Of a stretch of 64,000 nt of DNA, positions 17,241-25,499 are shown piece after piece (position 1 is the first letter of the stretch; each line of letters begins with the position of its first letter). Origin of the DNA: Amycolatopsis sp. QT-25 (GTDB lineage: Bacteria > Actinomycetota > Actinomycetes > Mycobacteriales > Pseudonocardiaceae); NCBI RefSeq assembly GCF_029369745.1, contig NZ_CP120210.1:4650001-4714000 (forward strand), given 5' to 3'. The notes under the pieces were generated by a model. It saw only the letters and a list, made by a program, of their open reading frames with translations, was not told the DNA's origin and made no database searches. Position numbers and translations under genes: made by a program.

Positions 17241-18134
17241 TCACGAGGCGAGAAGCGCCCGGGTCCGCGCTTGCTCTTCGGGCGTTCCGACCGGCATCAG
17301 GATCAGTTCCGTCGCACCGGCCTCTTCGAGTTCACGGATCCGTGCCCGGACGAACTCCTCGTCGCCGGCGATCACTGTTCCGCCGGGACCGTCGACCCGG
17401 TCCCGGGTGAAGATCGCTTGGTACGCCGGGATCTTCGCCGCCATGCCGTAGGTCTCGGCAACCCAGTTCCGTGGCCCGTCGGGGTCGTCGGTGACGGAGA
17501 TCAGCTGCCCGGTGACGATGCGCGGTGCTGCGCGCCCGGCGTCCGACGCCGCTTTCGTCAGCGTCGGGACGATGTACTCCGCCAGCGAGCGCGGTCCGGC
17601 CCAGGTCGACGCCACGCCGTCGGAGTGGGCGCCGGTGACCTTCAGCGACAGCGGGCTCATCGCGCCGACGAGGACCGACGGTGGCTCGGCGCCGGGTGCC
17701 TCGACGGTGCCGACGGCGGTCAGCGTTTCGCCGTGCACGTCGGCTTTTTCGTGCCGCAGCAACGGGTCGAGTGCCTGCAGGTACTCGCGAAGATGCCGGA
17801 CCGGACGGTCGAAGGAATAGCCGTACTGGCCTTCGATGATCGGCCGGTGGCTCAGCCCGACACCGAGCGAGACCGGCACTTCGGTGGCGGCTTGCAGCGT
17901 CAAAGCCTGTGCTGCCAAGGAAATCGGATGCCGTGAGTAGGTGGGGACCACCGAGGTGCCCAGCGCGAGACCGGGGGCGGCCGTGCTCAGCGCCGTCAAC
18001 GCGGTGAGCGCGTCCCAGCCGCCTCGTTGCGCGAGCCAGATCGAATCGTAGCCGAGCCGCGCGGCTTCTTTCGCTTGCGTGACGACGTCGCCGAAAGGGA
18101 CACCGATTTCGTCGAGGAGGATTCCGGTCCGCAT
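17241..18134 (-). CDS. LLM class F420-dependent oxidoreductase
   Basis: This 297-residue luciferase-like TIM barrel fits the TIGR03564-type F420-dependent family. Hallmarks are QAKEAARLGYDSIWLAQRGG, LALGTSVVPTYSRHPISLAA, the VSLGVGLSHRPIIEGQYGYS stretch with FDRPVRHLREYLQALDPLL, and ELEEAGATELILMPVGTPEE. F420 use and the hydride-transfer role are inferred from the family; the substrate is unknown. The TetR regulator gene ends 12 bases upstream on the same strand, so the two probably form one operon. Confidence 0.9.
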   Translation of the reverse strand: MRTGILLDEIGVPFGDVVTQAKEAARLGYDSIWLAQRGGWDALTALTALSTAAPGLALGTSVVPTYSRHPISLAAQALTLQAATEVPVSLGVGLSHRPIIEGQYGYSFDRPVRHLREYLQALDPLLRHEKADVHGETLTAVGTVEAPGAEPPSVLVGAMSPLSLKVTGAHSDGVASTWAGPRSLAEYIVPTLTKAASDAGRAAPRIVTGQLISVTDDPDGPRNWVAETYGMAAKIPAYQAIFTRDRVDGPGGTVIAGDEEFVRARIRELEEAGATELILMPVGTPEEQARTRALLAS

Positions 18135-18146
18135 ACGCGGCTCCCG

Positions 18147-18818
18147 TCAGTAAGCGCGCCGGAGGTTGGCGCGGTCGATTTCCGCGGTCGCGCGGAAGAG
18201 GGCGATGGCGCCCGGTGCCGCCGCGCGCACCTTCGCGGCGGGCGGAGTGGCCGTCGGCTGGAAGGCATGGGCGACGGTGTCGGCCAGCAGGTCGGCGGCG
18301 GCCTCGGGATCCGCGGCCGAGGCGAGCAGGAAACCGTGCAGGACGGCCTGATACGCCGTCGCCAGGTCTTCGACCTTGAGGTCGGTGCGGATCAGGCCGT
18401 GCTCGGCTTGCAGTTTCAGGTAGTCCAGAAACGCCTCGTGGTGCCGGGGATCCTGGCTGTCGTGGAGCTTCGCCGCGAGCTTGCCCAGCACGCCGGAGTC
18501 GGCGAGGTACGGGGCGTGGAGCAGGGGCCTGCGCACGACGTTGAGGAATTGGGTGCGGGTCATCCGGTGCAGCAACGTGAGCTCCGGCTCGTCTTCGATC
18601 GCCTGCGCCAGGTTTTCAATGGATTGCGCCGCTTCGCGCAGCATCACCGCGAGGAACAGCTGTTCGCGTGTTTTCCAGTGCAGGTAAAGGGTTCCCTTGC
18701 CTACGTCGGCGTGCTCGGCGACGTCTTCCACGGTCACCCGGCGGTAACCGTGGCGCAGGAGCAGCTCCGCGGCCGCGTCGAGAATGCGTTCCGCGCGTTT
18801 CTGCCTGTCCTCGGTCAC
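18147..18818 (-). CDS. TetR family regulator of the LLM oxidoreductase operon
   Basis: This protein of about 223 residues has a classic TetR N-terminus: RAERILDAAAELLLRHGYRR, VTVEDVAEHADVGKGTLYLH and WKTREQLF. I chose the GTG at 18818, not the ATG at 18854, because the HTH then begins at the usual distance and the upstream dyad at 18836-18847 is left free as operator; no strong ribosome site is visible for either. It lies 12 bases before the LLM gene, so it probably controls the operon and itself. Confidence 0.88.
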   Translation of the reverse strand: MTEDRQKRAERILDAAAELLLRHGYRRVTVEDVAEHADVGKGTLYLHWKTREQLFLAVMLREAAQSIENLAQAIEDEPELTLLHRMTRTQFLNVVRRPLLHAPYLADSGVLGKLAAKLHDSQDPRHHEAFLDYLKLQAEHGLIRTDLKVEDLATAYQAVLHGFLLASAADPEAAADLLADTVAHAFQPTATPPAAKVRAAAPGAIALFRATAEIDRANLRRAY

Positions 18819-18835
18819 GCGGCCAGTATATGACT

Positions 18836-18847
18836 GATTTTGAAATC
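18836..18847. promoter_or_regulatory. candidate TetR operator GATTTTGAAATC
   Basis: This dyad has 5-bp arms GATTT/AAATC around TG, with further partial symmetry outward, 18 bases upstream of the chosen tetR start. It is A/T-rich in a G/C-rich region and is the only clear symmetry there. Confidence 0.45.
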
Positions 18848-19302
18848 TGGTCAAGCATTGCGGCGACGGAGCTTGGTCATGGTGGCCACGCCCAGCAGCG
18901 GTGCCGACGCCCGCCAGCCGACTGCGTCGTCGAGTACCGGAAGGCCTGGATGGTCAGCGCGCTTGACCAGGAGACCGATCACCGTCTGCGCCGTAAGCGC
19001 GATGCCGACGTAGCGGGATCCGCGACTCGGTAACCACCGACCCGGATCACCAACCGCAACGCCGTGGCCGCCCATCGGCACGAGTGGGCGCTGCTGGTTC
19101 GGTTGTGCCACGGCGCCCGGCTGCAGGGTCTCGCTGCACATCGCATGTCGATCTTGAGCGATCTGCGCATTCTCAGCTGGGGGACCGCGCGGGCCGTTCC
19201 GTCCGTATGCCCGGAGGTCCTCATTGCGGCAGAAGAGTGTGTTGCGGTGTTCCTGGTGGTGACGGTGATCCCGTGCCGTCGCTGAGTTGGTAGACAGGTG
19301 GG

Positions 19303-19767
19303 GTGAACAACTTCTACCACCTGTGCTTCGTGGTCCGGGACATCCAGAGCGCGACCGAGGACCTCACGCGCACCCTGGGGGTGACCTGGAGTCCGGTCCG
19401 TGGCGGCAAGCTCGGGGACTGGGAGTACAGCATCGTCTTCTCCGTCGAGGGGCCACCGTTCTTCGAAGTGATCCAAGGCGCCGCCGGCAGTCCCTGGGAC
19501 GCGACCGCCGGGGCTCGCTTCGACCACATCGGCTACTGGTCCAGGGACGTCATGACGGACAAACAGCGCCTGCAGGCGCGGGGCGCACCGATCGAGTTCG
19601 ACTCCTGCCCCTACGGTCGGTCCTTCACCTACCACCGCCTCGACAGCATCGGAGCACGAGTTGAACTGGTCGACATCGCGGCACAAGACGGATTTCTCGC
19701 CACCTGGGCCCCGGAGGGGACGACGATGCCGGTACTTGACCTCGACGACCCGACCACCGACCTGTGA
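19303..19767 (+). CDS. VOC (glyoxalase/dioxygenase-fold) family protein
   Basis: The 154-residue protein starts MNNFYHLCFVVRDIQSATED, with His6 at the usual metal-ligand position of the first beta-alpha-beta-beta-beta module. ARFDHIGYWSRDV in the second module holds a further His, and IGARVELVDIA ends with the Glu ligand. The fold supports metal-dependent isomerase, dioxygenase or resistance functions, and the substrate cannot be told. The start is GTG at 19303. It is a single gene; 18860-19302 and 19768-19934 hold no supported genes. Confidence 0.85.
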   Translation: MNNFYHLCFVVRDIQSATEDLTRTLGVTWSPVRGGKLGDWEYSIVFSVEGPPFFEVIQGAAGSPWDATAGARFDHIGYWSRDVMTDKQRLQARGAPIEFDSCPYGRSFTYHRLDSIGARVELVDIAAQDGFLATWAPEGTTMPVLDLDDPTTDL

Positions 19768-19934
19768 CGGTCACGCCGAACCCGGACATCGGCACGAGCG
19801 GACATTCGCCGAGATGCGCGACCTGCGCCATGACAGGACCTTTGGCGAGGAGTGGCCGCGCTCGTTGATCCAGTGGCGCGGCGTCGCCAGGGTCGACAAC
19901 TGTCACGGCGAGCCCGATTGGGCGATAATGAGAC

Positions 19935-21083
19935 GTGACCGATGGGGTGGAACGAGCGCGGCACCGGCTTCCTGTTCTCAAGTGGTGGTGGGTAGTGGCC
20001 GCTGCTGCCACCGCCATTCTGCTGACAGGCGGGACGATCTGGTTGTTGCTGGTCGTCCTGGGCAGGCAAGCGAGCACCGAGCAGGCAAAAGCCCAGCTGG
20101 AGGCGATCCGTACCGCGCTGACCGTCGGCGTGGGAACCGGTGGGGCGTTCGCTCTGTGGATGGCCGCCCGCAGACAGCGGTCCACAGAGATTCAGCTGCA
20201 CGAGAGCGCTAGAGCTGCGGAGGCCACTGAACTCGACTCGCGTGAGCGGCGGCTGACGGACCTCTACGTCCAAGCGGTGGAACAAATCGGGTCTGACAAG
20301 GCGCCGGTCCGACTCGGCGGACTCTACGCACTCGAACGGCTGGCGCGGGATGACGTCGGACGCCGCGCGGTTGTGATCAACGTGCTCTGTTCCTACCTGC
20401 GGATGCCGTATCTCGTACCGGAGCAGCTCAAGGGCGGGCGATACCGGCTTCCTGCTGCTTCCGATGTGCGGCAGCACGAGGAGTGGCAGGTCCGGATCAC
20501 CGCGCAGCGCCTTCTCGCCGACCTGCTCCGGGATCGACCGTACGACCTGGATCTCCGTGGGGCGATCCTGATCGACTTCGACCTCACGGGTTGCGCGATC
20601 GGCAAGGCGCTCTTTCACGACGCCCAGTTCATCTCCACGCCGACGTTCATGGACGCGACGTTCCATGACGAGGCGTGGTTCTTCGACACGTCATTCGACA
20701 TCGTCGTCCGAATGGAAGGCGTGACCTTTCGCGACCGGGCCATCTTCACCCGCTGCGAATTCCGCAAACTTTGCCTACGGGATGCCACATTCGCCGGCGG
20801 CGCATACTTTACCCAGTCGAAGTTCGCCGGCAAGGCGGACATGACACAGACGACATTCAAGTCAGGCATCGAGTTCGAAGACTGCGTACTCGACATGGAC
20901 CGCTACACAGCCGAAGAGATGCAGAAGCGTGGCTGGGAGCCACCCGAGATCGATCTCACCGGCGCCACGGCGGATGTGCCATCGCTCAATGAGCCGGCGA
21001 AGTTACCCTCGGGCTGGCAACTGCGGGGATCAGCCATCGTCCGCGCGGCCACACTTGAGCCGAAGTCCGGTGTACGACGGTGA
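19935..21083 (+). CDS. membrane-anchored pentapeptide-repeat protein
   Basis: The protein has 382 residues. Two hydrophobic segments near the N-terminus (WWVVAAAATAILLTGGTIWL, and ALTVGVGTGGAFALWMAA) are followed by a charged linker. The linker contains LTDLYVQAVEQIGSDKAPVR and LGGLYALERLARD, a motif frequent in actinobacterial membrane proteins of this type. Pentapeptide-type repeats with Phe or Leu centres follow (LRGAILIDFDLTGCAIGKAL, MDATFHDEAWFFDTSF, LRDATFAGGAYFTQSKFAGK), which would form a right-handed quadrilateral helix. The function is unknown. The start is GTG at 19935. Confidence 0.85.
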   Translation: MTDGVERARHRLPVLKWWWVVAAAATAILLTGGTIWLLLVVLGRQASTEQAKAQLEAIRTALTVGVGTGGAFALWMAARRQRSTEIQLHESARAAEATELDSRERRLTDLYVQAVEQIGSDKAPVRLGGLYALERLARDDVGRRAVVINVLCSYLRMPYLVPEQLKGGRYRLPAASDVRQHEEWQVRITAQRLLADLLRDRPYDLDLRGAILIDFDLTGCAIGKALFHDAQFISTPTFMDATFHDEAWFFDTSFDIVVRMEGVTFRDRAIFTRCEFRKLCLRDATFAGGAYFTQSKFAGKADMTQTTFKSGIEFEDCVLDMDRYTAEEMQKRGWEPPEIDLTGATADVPSLNEPAKLPSGWQLRGSAIVRAATLEPKSGVRR

Positions 21084-21307
21084 ATGAGACGCCACAAGTC
21101 GCCGATGCGGCTGCCGCTGTGGCTCAACCTGATACTCGGTGTCGGTGCCGCGGTCCTCTGTCACGGACCCGCAAAAAGCCGGGGGCGCCGATGGGGGTGC
21201 AGCAATTGTTTCTCGTGTGCCTGTCCTTCGCAGGCAGTGGTGCCGGTTTTTCCGGAAATGGAAGAAATCAGAGGTGGCCCGACATCGACATGTCCGGTGC
21301 CTGACGC

Positions 21308-21552
21308 ATGATGGAGGCCATCGCATCGATCATGGTTCAGCGGAGATCCGGCAGCATCATCAAGGTGTCCTCGACCGCGGGCACGGTCGGCTATCGGCAC
21401 TTCGGGAGTTATTTCGCAGCCAAGCACGACGTGATCGGGCTGTCCGGGGCGGTCACCTTGGACCACGCCCCACTGCGGGTGAAGCCCTCTGCCCCGGCTC
21501 GGTGCCAGACGCTCCGCTGGTGGACGGCCGGATGCTCGGCGCGATCGCCTAG
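21308..21552 (+). pseudogene. fragment of a short-chain dehydrogenase/reductase
   Basis: The frame from 21308 carries the SDR core: GSIIKVSSTAGTVGYRHFGS followed by YFAAKHDVIGLSGAV, with the catalytic Ser and Tyr-x3-Lys. After DHAPLRVK the reading continues only in another frame as ALCPGSVPDAPLVDGRMLG, so there is a frameshift near 21480. The NAD-binding Rossmann half is missing upstream. It is a dead remnant next to the MFS exporter. Confidence 0.8.
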
Positions 21553-21565
21553 ACCTCGGAAACAA

Positions 21566-22801
21566 TTACACGGTAGCCGGCTCTGAAAGGCGGGGAACGC
21601 TCCGCTGCGCCCACGCCATGACCGCCACGGTGCCGACGATCCCCAGCGCGCTTGCCGAGCCGAGCACCCACGGCAGACCCGCCAAGGCCACACTGGCCAG
21701 ACCCAGCGAGTTCGCCAGCACCCGCATCAGCCCCAGCATCGACATCGGGACGGTGTACTCCGTCGCGGGCGCCTCCGGTCGCGCCAGGGCCATCGACACC
21801 GTCGACACCCACGTCAGCTTCGCCCCGTACACGGCCGCTAGGAGGACGAGCACTCCGGCGGCGAACACCGCACCGCCCGTGCCGGCCCTGCCCAGTCCGG
21901 ACGCGACCGGGAACAGCAACACGGTGCCGACGACGCCTGCGGCGCCCGCCCACAACGGGAAGCGGCGCCTTCCCAGTCGGGTGACCAGCCACCCTGCCGC
22001 GAGCGCGGCGACGACCTGCGCCGAAGTGGCCACTGTGTACTGGACGAGCCCGATCTTCTCCACCGACCACCCGTGATCGAGCAGGATCGCCGTCTGCGGG
22101 GCGTAGGCCACCCAGTCGCCCAGCACGAACACCGGCACGACCAGCAGCGTGAACAACCCGGTTCTCGCCTGTCGGAAGAACCGCCACAGCGAGGACCACC
22201 CTTCCAGTCCGCGCACGGTGGGCGGACCGGCGGGCTCGCGCAGCGTCAGCAGCACCGAAAGCGGCGCCAGGAACACCGCCGCCAACGTGATCAGCGTGGG
22301 TCCCCAGCCGATCCACGAATACAGCAGCAGCGCGCCGCCGGAGCCGATGATGATCGACAGGCTGCCGGTGGCCACCTGCACCCCGTTGGCGATCCCGTGC
22401 TCCTCCGGCGGTATCAGCCGCACCGCGAGCCCGTTGATCGCCGTGTCGTTGACCGACGACACGAACAACACGACCGACATCAGCGTCAGCATGAGCGCCA
22501 TGTTCTCGATCGGGTCCACCATCGCGAGCGCGAGCAGGACCGCGACGATGATCACCTGAGTGCAGATCAACCAGCCGCGGTAGTGACCCAGCCGCGCGAA
22601 CCCGTACTGGTCGACCACCGGCCCGACCATGAACCGGCAGAAGTACAGAATGCCGAGCAGATTGATCAGCGCCAGATCCTGCACGCTGGTGCCGCGGTCG
22701 AGCAGCAGTGTGCCCAACCCGGCGAAGAAGAACGAGTAGCCGATGTCCGAGACCAGCGACAGCGCGCCGATGGTCGTCAACCGCCCAGCCCGTGACTGCA
22801 T
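21566..22801 (-). CDS. MFS transporter under TetR control
   Basis: The protein has about 411 residues and roughly 12 membrane helices: for example FFFAGLGTLLLDRGTSVQDL, IIVAVLLALAMVDPIENMAL and WVAYAPQTAILLDHGWSVEK. The layout fits a drug or metabolite exporter. I chose the ATG at 22801 because the ATG at 22846 lies inside the 17-bp operator; the 5' end of the message must lie between them. It is divergent from the TetR gene at 22944 and probably repressed by it. The substrate is unknown. Confidence 0.88.
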   Translation of the reverse strand: MQSRAGRLTTIGALSLVSDIGYSFFFAGLGTLLLDRGTSVQDLALINLLGILYFCRFMVGPVVDQYGFARLGHYRGWLICTQVIIVAVLLALAMVDPIENMALMLTLMSVVLFVSSVNDTAINGLAVRLIPPEEHGIANGVQVATGSLSIIIGSGGALLLYSWIGWGPTLITLAAVFLAPLSVLLTLREPAGPPTVRGLEGWSSLWRFFRQARTGLFTLLVVPVFVLGDWVAYAPQTAILLDHGWSVEKIGLVQYTVATSAQVVAALAAGWLVTRLGRRRFPLWAGAAGVVGTVLLFPVASGLGRAGTGGAVFAAGVLVLLAAVYGAKLTWVSTVSMALARPEAPATEYTVPMSMLGLMRVLANSLGLASVALAGLPWVLGSASALGIVGTVAVMAWAQRSVPRLSEPATV

Positions 22802-22828
22802 TACCGGCACCAACCTTGACTCAGCGAC

Positions 22829-22845
22829 TGACTGATGGTCAGTCA
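22829..22845. promoter_or_regulatory. TetR operator A, TGACTGATGGTCAGTCA
   Basis: This 17-bp inverted repeat lies between the MFS and tetR genes. It differs from operator B (23634-23650) at one position only, and has one mismatch in its own symmetry. Confidence 0.8.
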
Positions 22846-22943
22846 CCGTATCGCAGTTAGCGGAAGGGCAATGCTAGGGTCTCTTCACCCCAGGACAGCC
22901 CGATCGGCGCGCGGCTCCGCCCGCCTGCGGCGAAGGAGGCGAC

Positions 22944-23498
22944 GTGGCCCGCACCAAACCGGGCGAGCAGCGCAGGGCCGAACTGCTCGACTCGGCCGAA
23001 GCGGTCGTGCTGCGCAGTGGCATCGACGCGCTCACCGTGGACGAGGTCGCCCTTGGCGCCGGTGTCGCAAAGGGGACGTTCTACCTCCACTTCGCCAACA
23101 AGGAGGAGCTCCTCGGCGCCTTGCGCGACCGGTACGTCACCCGATTGGTGGAGCGCCAGGATCGCGCGGTCCGTGACGCGCACGGCTTCGAGCGTGTCGA
23201 GCGCTGGATCCGTGCCGGCATCGACGAATACCTGAACGACGTGCGGTTGCACGACGTCCTCTTTCACTACCCGGCCAGGGTGGACCCGGTGCCCAATACC
23301 GCCGTCGACGCGCTGCGCGACGCGCTGGTCGCTTCCGGCTTCGGCCTCCCCGACCCCGAGGCCACCGCGGTCGTGCTCTACCACGTGATGCACGGCGTGG
23401 CCGACCGCATCGCGCACATCCCGGCCGACCGCGAGCGGCTGCTGGCGGAGATCACCCGGATCTGCAGGCTCCTGCTCGGAGCAGCCGCGGCGGGCTGA
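22944..23498 (+). CDS. TetR family regulator of the export module
   Basis: The 184-residue protein has the N-terminal HTH ALTVDEVALGAGVAKGTFYL followed by HFANKEELLGALRDR, and an all-alpha ligand domain. The GTG start at 22944 is preceded by an excellent GAAGGAGG. The divergent MFS gene and the downstream ABC exporter genes each have the same palindrome in front, so this protein probably represses both and is relieved by an exported compound. A hairpin with a short T-run follows the gene. Confidence 0.92.
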   Translation: MARTKPGEQRRAELLDSAEAVVLRSGIDALTVDEVALGAGVAKGTFYLHFANKEELLGALRDRYVTRLVERQDRAVRDAHGFERVERWIRAGIDEYLNDVRLHDVLFHYPARVDPVPNTAVDALRDALVASGFGLPDPEATAVVLYHVMHGVADRIAHIPADRERLLAEITRICRLLLGAAAAG

Positions 23499-23521
23499 GC
23501 CCGCCACGCACCCCCGCCGAA

Positions 23522-23551
23522 GACGCCGCGCCCCACGCACGGCGGTCTTTT
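23522..23551 (+). terminator. probable terminator after tetR
   Basis: A stem of about 7 bp (GACGCCG at 23522-23528 with CGGCGGTC at 23540-23547, one bulge) is followed directly by TTTT. It separates tetR from the ABC genes, which have their own operator. Confidence 0.55.
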
Positions 23552-23633
23552 CGTGCCCGTTGCGTACACCGATTCCCGCAGCCGTACAGGAGCCCTTGGC
23601 CCGCACTGGCAATCAGGTTACCCTTCCTTTAAA

Positions 23634-23650
23634 TGACTGACGGTCAGTCA
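23634..23650. promoter_or_regulatory. TetR operator B, perfect palindrome TGACTGACGGTCAGTCA
   Basis: This perfect 17-bp palindrome (8-bp arms) ends 28 bases before the first ABC gene and is preceded by the A/T-rich CTTTAAA, a likely promoter part. It is the near-twin of operator A 805 bp away. Confidence 0.85.
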
Positions 23651-23678
23651 ACTGTCTGCATCCGACGGAGAAGGGCCT

Positions 23679-25499
23679 ATGACGACCACGGACACCAAGC
23701 CCGAGCGGGCGCGGCCCACTCCGCCCACCACAACATCACCCGGGGAGCCGTCCGCCGGACTCCTGCCCGCGCGCCCCGCTGCCGCCCTGCTACGCCCGGT
23801 CCGCGCGCACCTCGTCGCCTGCGGCGTGCTCTCGGCCCTGGGCGCCGCGGCTGGTGCCGCCCCCTACATCGCGATCGCCGAGATCGCCCGCGTCATGCTC
23901 AGCACCCCCACTGCCGCCGCGGCCGCGCCCATCGCCTGGACCTGGGTGGGCATCGGCGTGGTCGGCGCGTTGCTGCGACTGGTGCTGCTCGGCGCCTCGT
24001 CCTACGTCGGCCACTACGCCGATGCCAAGCTCCTGCATGAGATCCGCACCCGGGTCGTGGACAAGCTCGGGGTGCTGCCGCTGGGCTGGATCCGGGCCAA
24101 GGGCTCCGGCTCGGTCAAGAAGACGATGACCGACGACCTGGAAGAGATGCACCACCTCATCGCGCACGCGCTCGGAGAACTGATCGGCGGCGTCACCGCG
24201 CTCACGGTGAGCTTCGCTTACCTGCTCGTGACCGACTGGCGGATGACGCTGATCACTGCCGTCGTGCCGGTCCTTATGGTGCTGTCCTACCTGGTCGCGA
24301 TGCGTTCGATGACCGAGCACGTCGGCAACCTCATCACCGCGGAGACGCGGATCAGTGCCGCGAGCGTCGAATACGCCGACGGCATCACCGTGGTGAAGAC
24401 CTTCGGCGGAGGTGGGCGCATCCTCACCCGGTTCGCCACCGCTGTCGCCGAGCACACCAAGGCGCTGCGCACGTGGGTGCTGGAAACCCGGTACAGCACC
24501 GGTTTGGCACACCTGTTCGGCTCCGAGGTCACCGTGCTCGCCGTCGTCCTCGCCGTCGGAGTGTGGTTCGTCGCGGGCGGTGCGCTGACCGCCGCCGACC
24601 TGCTGCCGTTCCTCGTCGTCGGCGTTGGCCTGCCCACCCCGCTGACCCCGATCACCCGCGGCGCGCAGGGCTTGCGCAAGGCGCGCATGGCCGCGGGCGA
24701 CATCGGCGCGCTGCTCGGCCGCCCGCCGCTGCCCGAGCCCGAGGCCCCGCAGATGCCCGACGGGCATCGGGTCGAGCTGGACCGGGTGACCTTCAGCTAC
24801 GACGGCAAGACCGACGCCGTGCACGACGTCACCGCTACCTTCGAGCCCGGTACCGTCACCGCGCTCGTCGGCCCGTCCGGAGCGGGCAAGAGCACGCTCG
24901 CCTCGCTGCTGCCGCGGTTCGCCGACGTGACCGGTGGGGCCGTGCGCATCGGCGGCGTGGACGTGCGCGACATGGCCTCGGAGCAGTTGCTGGCGTCGAT
25001 GGCGTTGGTGTTCCAGGACGTCATCCTGCTGCGCGACACCATCACCGACAACATCCGGGTCGGCCGCCCCGGGGCCACCGACGAGCAGGTGCGCGCCGCC
25101 GCTCGGGCCGCGCGCGTGGACGAGGTGGTCGAGCGGTTGCCGCACGGCTACGACACCGTCCTCGACGGTGCCGGCGGCGGCCTCTCCGGCGGCGAGCGGC
25201 AGCGGCTGACCATCGCCCGCGCCCTTCTCGCCGACGCGCCGATCGTGGTGCTGGACGAAGCCACCGCCGCGCTCGACCCGGACAGTGAGGCCGCCGTACA
25301 GGACGCGCTGGCCACGCTGATCGAGGGCCGCACGGTCGTCGTCATCGCCCACCGCCTGCACACCGTCGCCACCGCCGACCGGATCGTCGTGCTCGACGGC
25401 GGCCGCGTCGTGGAGACCGGCGACCACCCCACCCTGCTCGCCCACGACGGCCTCTACCGCCGCATGTGGGCCGCCCAGCAGAACGGAGACCACTCGTGA
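23679..25499 (+). CDS. ABC exporter half-transporter 1 (IrtA/YbtP-like)
   Basis: The 606-residue protein has an N-terminal six-helix membrane domain fused to an ATPase. The membrane part includes GWIRAKGSGSVKKTMTDDLE, a loop seen in siderophore-type exporters and importers of the IrtAB/YbtPQ group. The nucleotide domain has Walker A GPSGAGKST, Q-loop VFQDVILL, signature LSGGERQRL, Walker B IVVLDEATAAL and switch His AHRL. It forms a heterodimer with the next gene, whose start overlaps this stop as GTGA. Proline-rich residues 1-45 precede the first helix. The ATG at 23679 lies just after operator B. The substrate is unknown, a siderophore or hydrophobic metabolite at a guess. Confidence 0.92.
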   Translation: MTTTDTKPERARPTPPTTTSPGEPSAGLLPARPAAALLRPVRAHLVACGVLSALGAAAGAAPYIAIAEIARVMLSTPTAAAAAPIAWTWVGIGVVGALLRLVLLGASSYVGHYADAKLLHEIRTRVVDKLGVLPLGWIRAKGSGSVKKTMTDDLEEMHHLIAHALGELIGGVTALTVSFAYLLVTDWRMTLITAVVPVLMVLSYLVAMRSMTEHVGNLITAETRISAASVEYADGITVVKTFGGGGRILTRFATAVAEHTKALRTWVLETRYSTGLAHLFGSEVTVLAVVLAVGVWFVAGGALTAADLLPFLVVGVGLPTPLTPITRGAQGLRKARMAAGDIGALLGRPPLPEPEAPQMPDGHRVELDRVTFSYDGKTDAVHDVTATFEPGTVTALVGPSGAGKSTLASLLPRFADVTGGAVRIGGVDVRDMASEQLLASMALVFQDVILLRDTITDNIRVGRPGATDEQVRAAARAARVDEVVERLPHGYDTVLDGAGGGLSGGERQRLTIARALLADAPIVVLDEATAALDPDSEAAVQDALATLIEGRTVVVIAHRLHTVATADRIVVLDGGRVVETGDHPTLLAHDGLYRRMWAAQQNGDHS

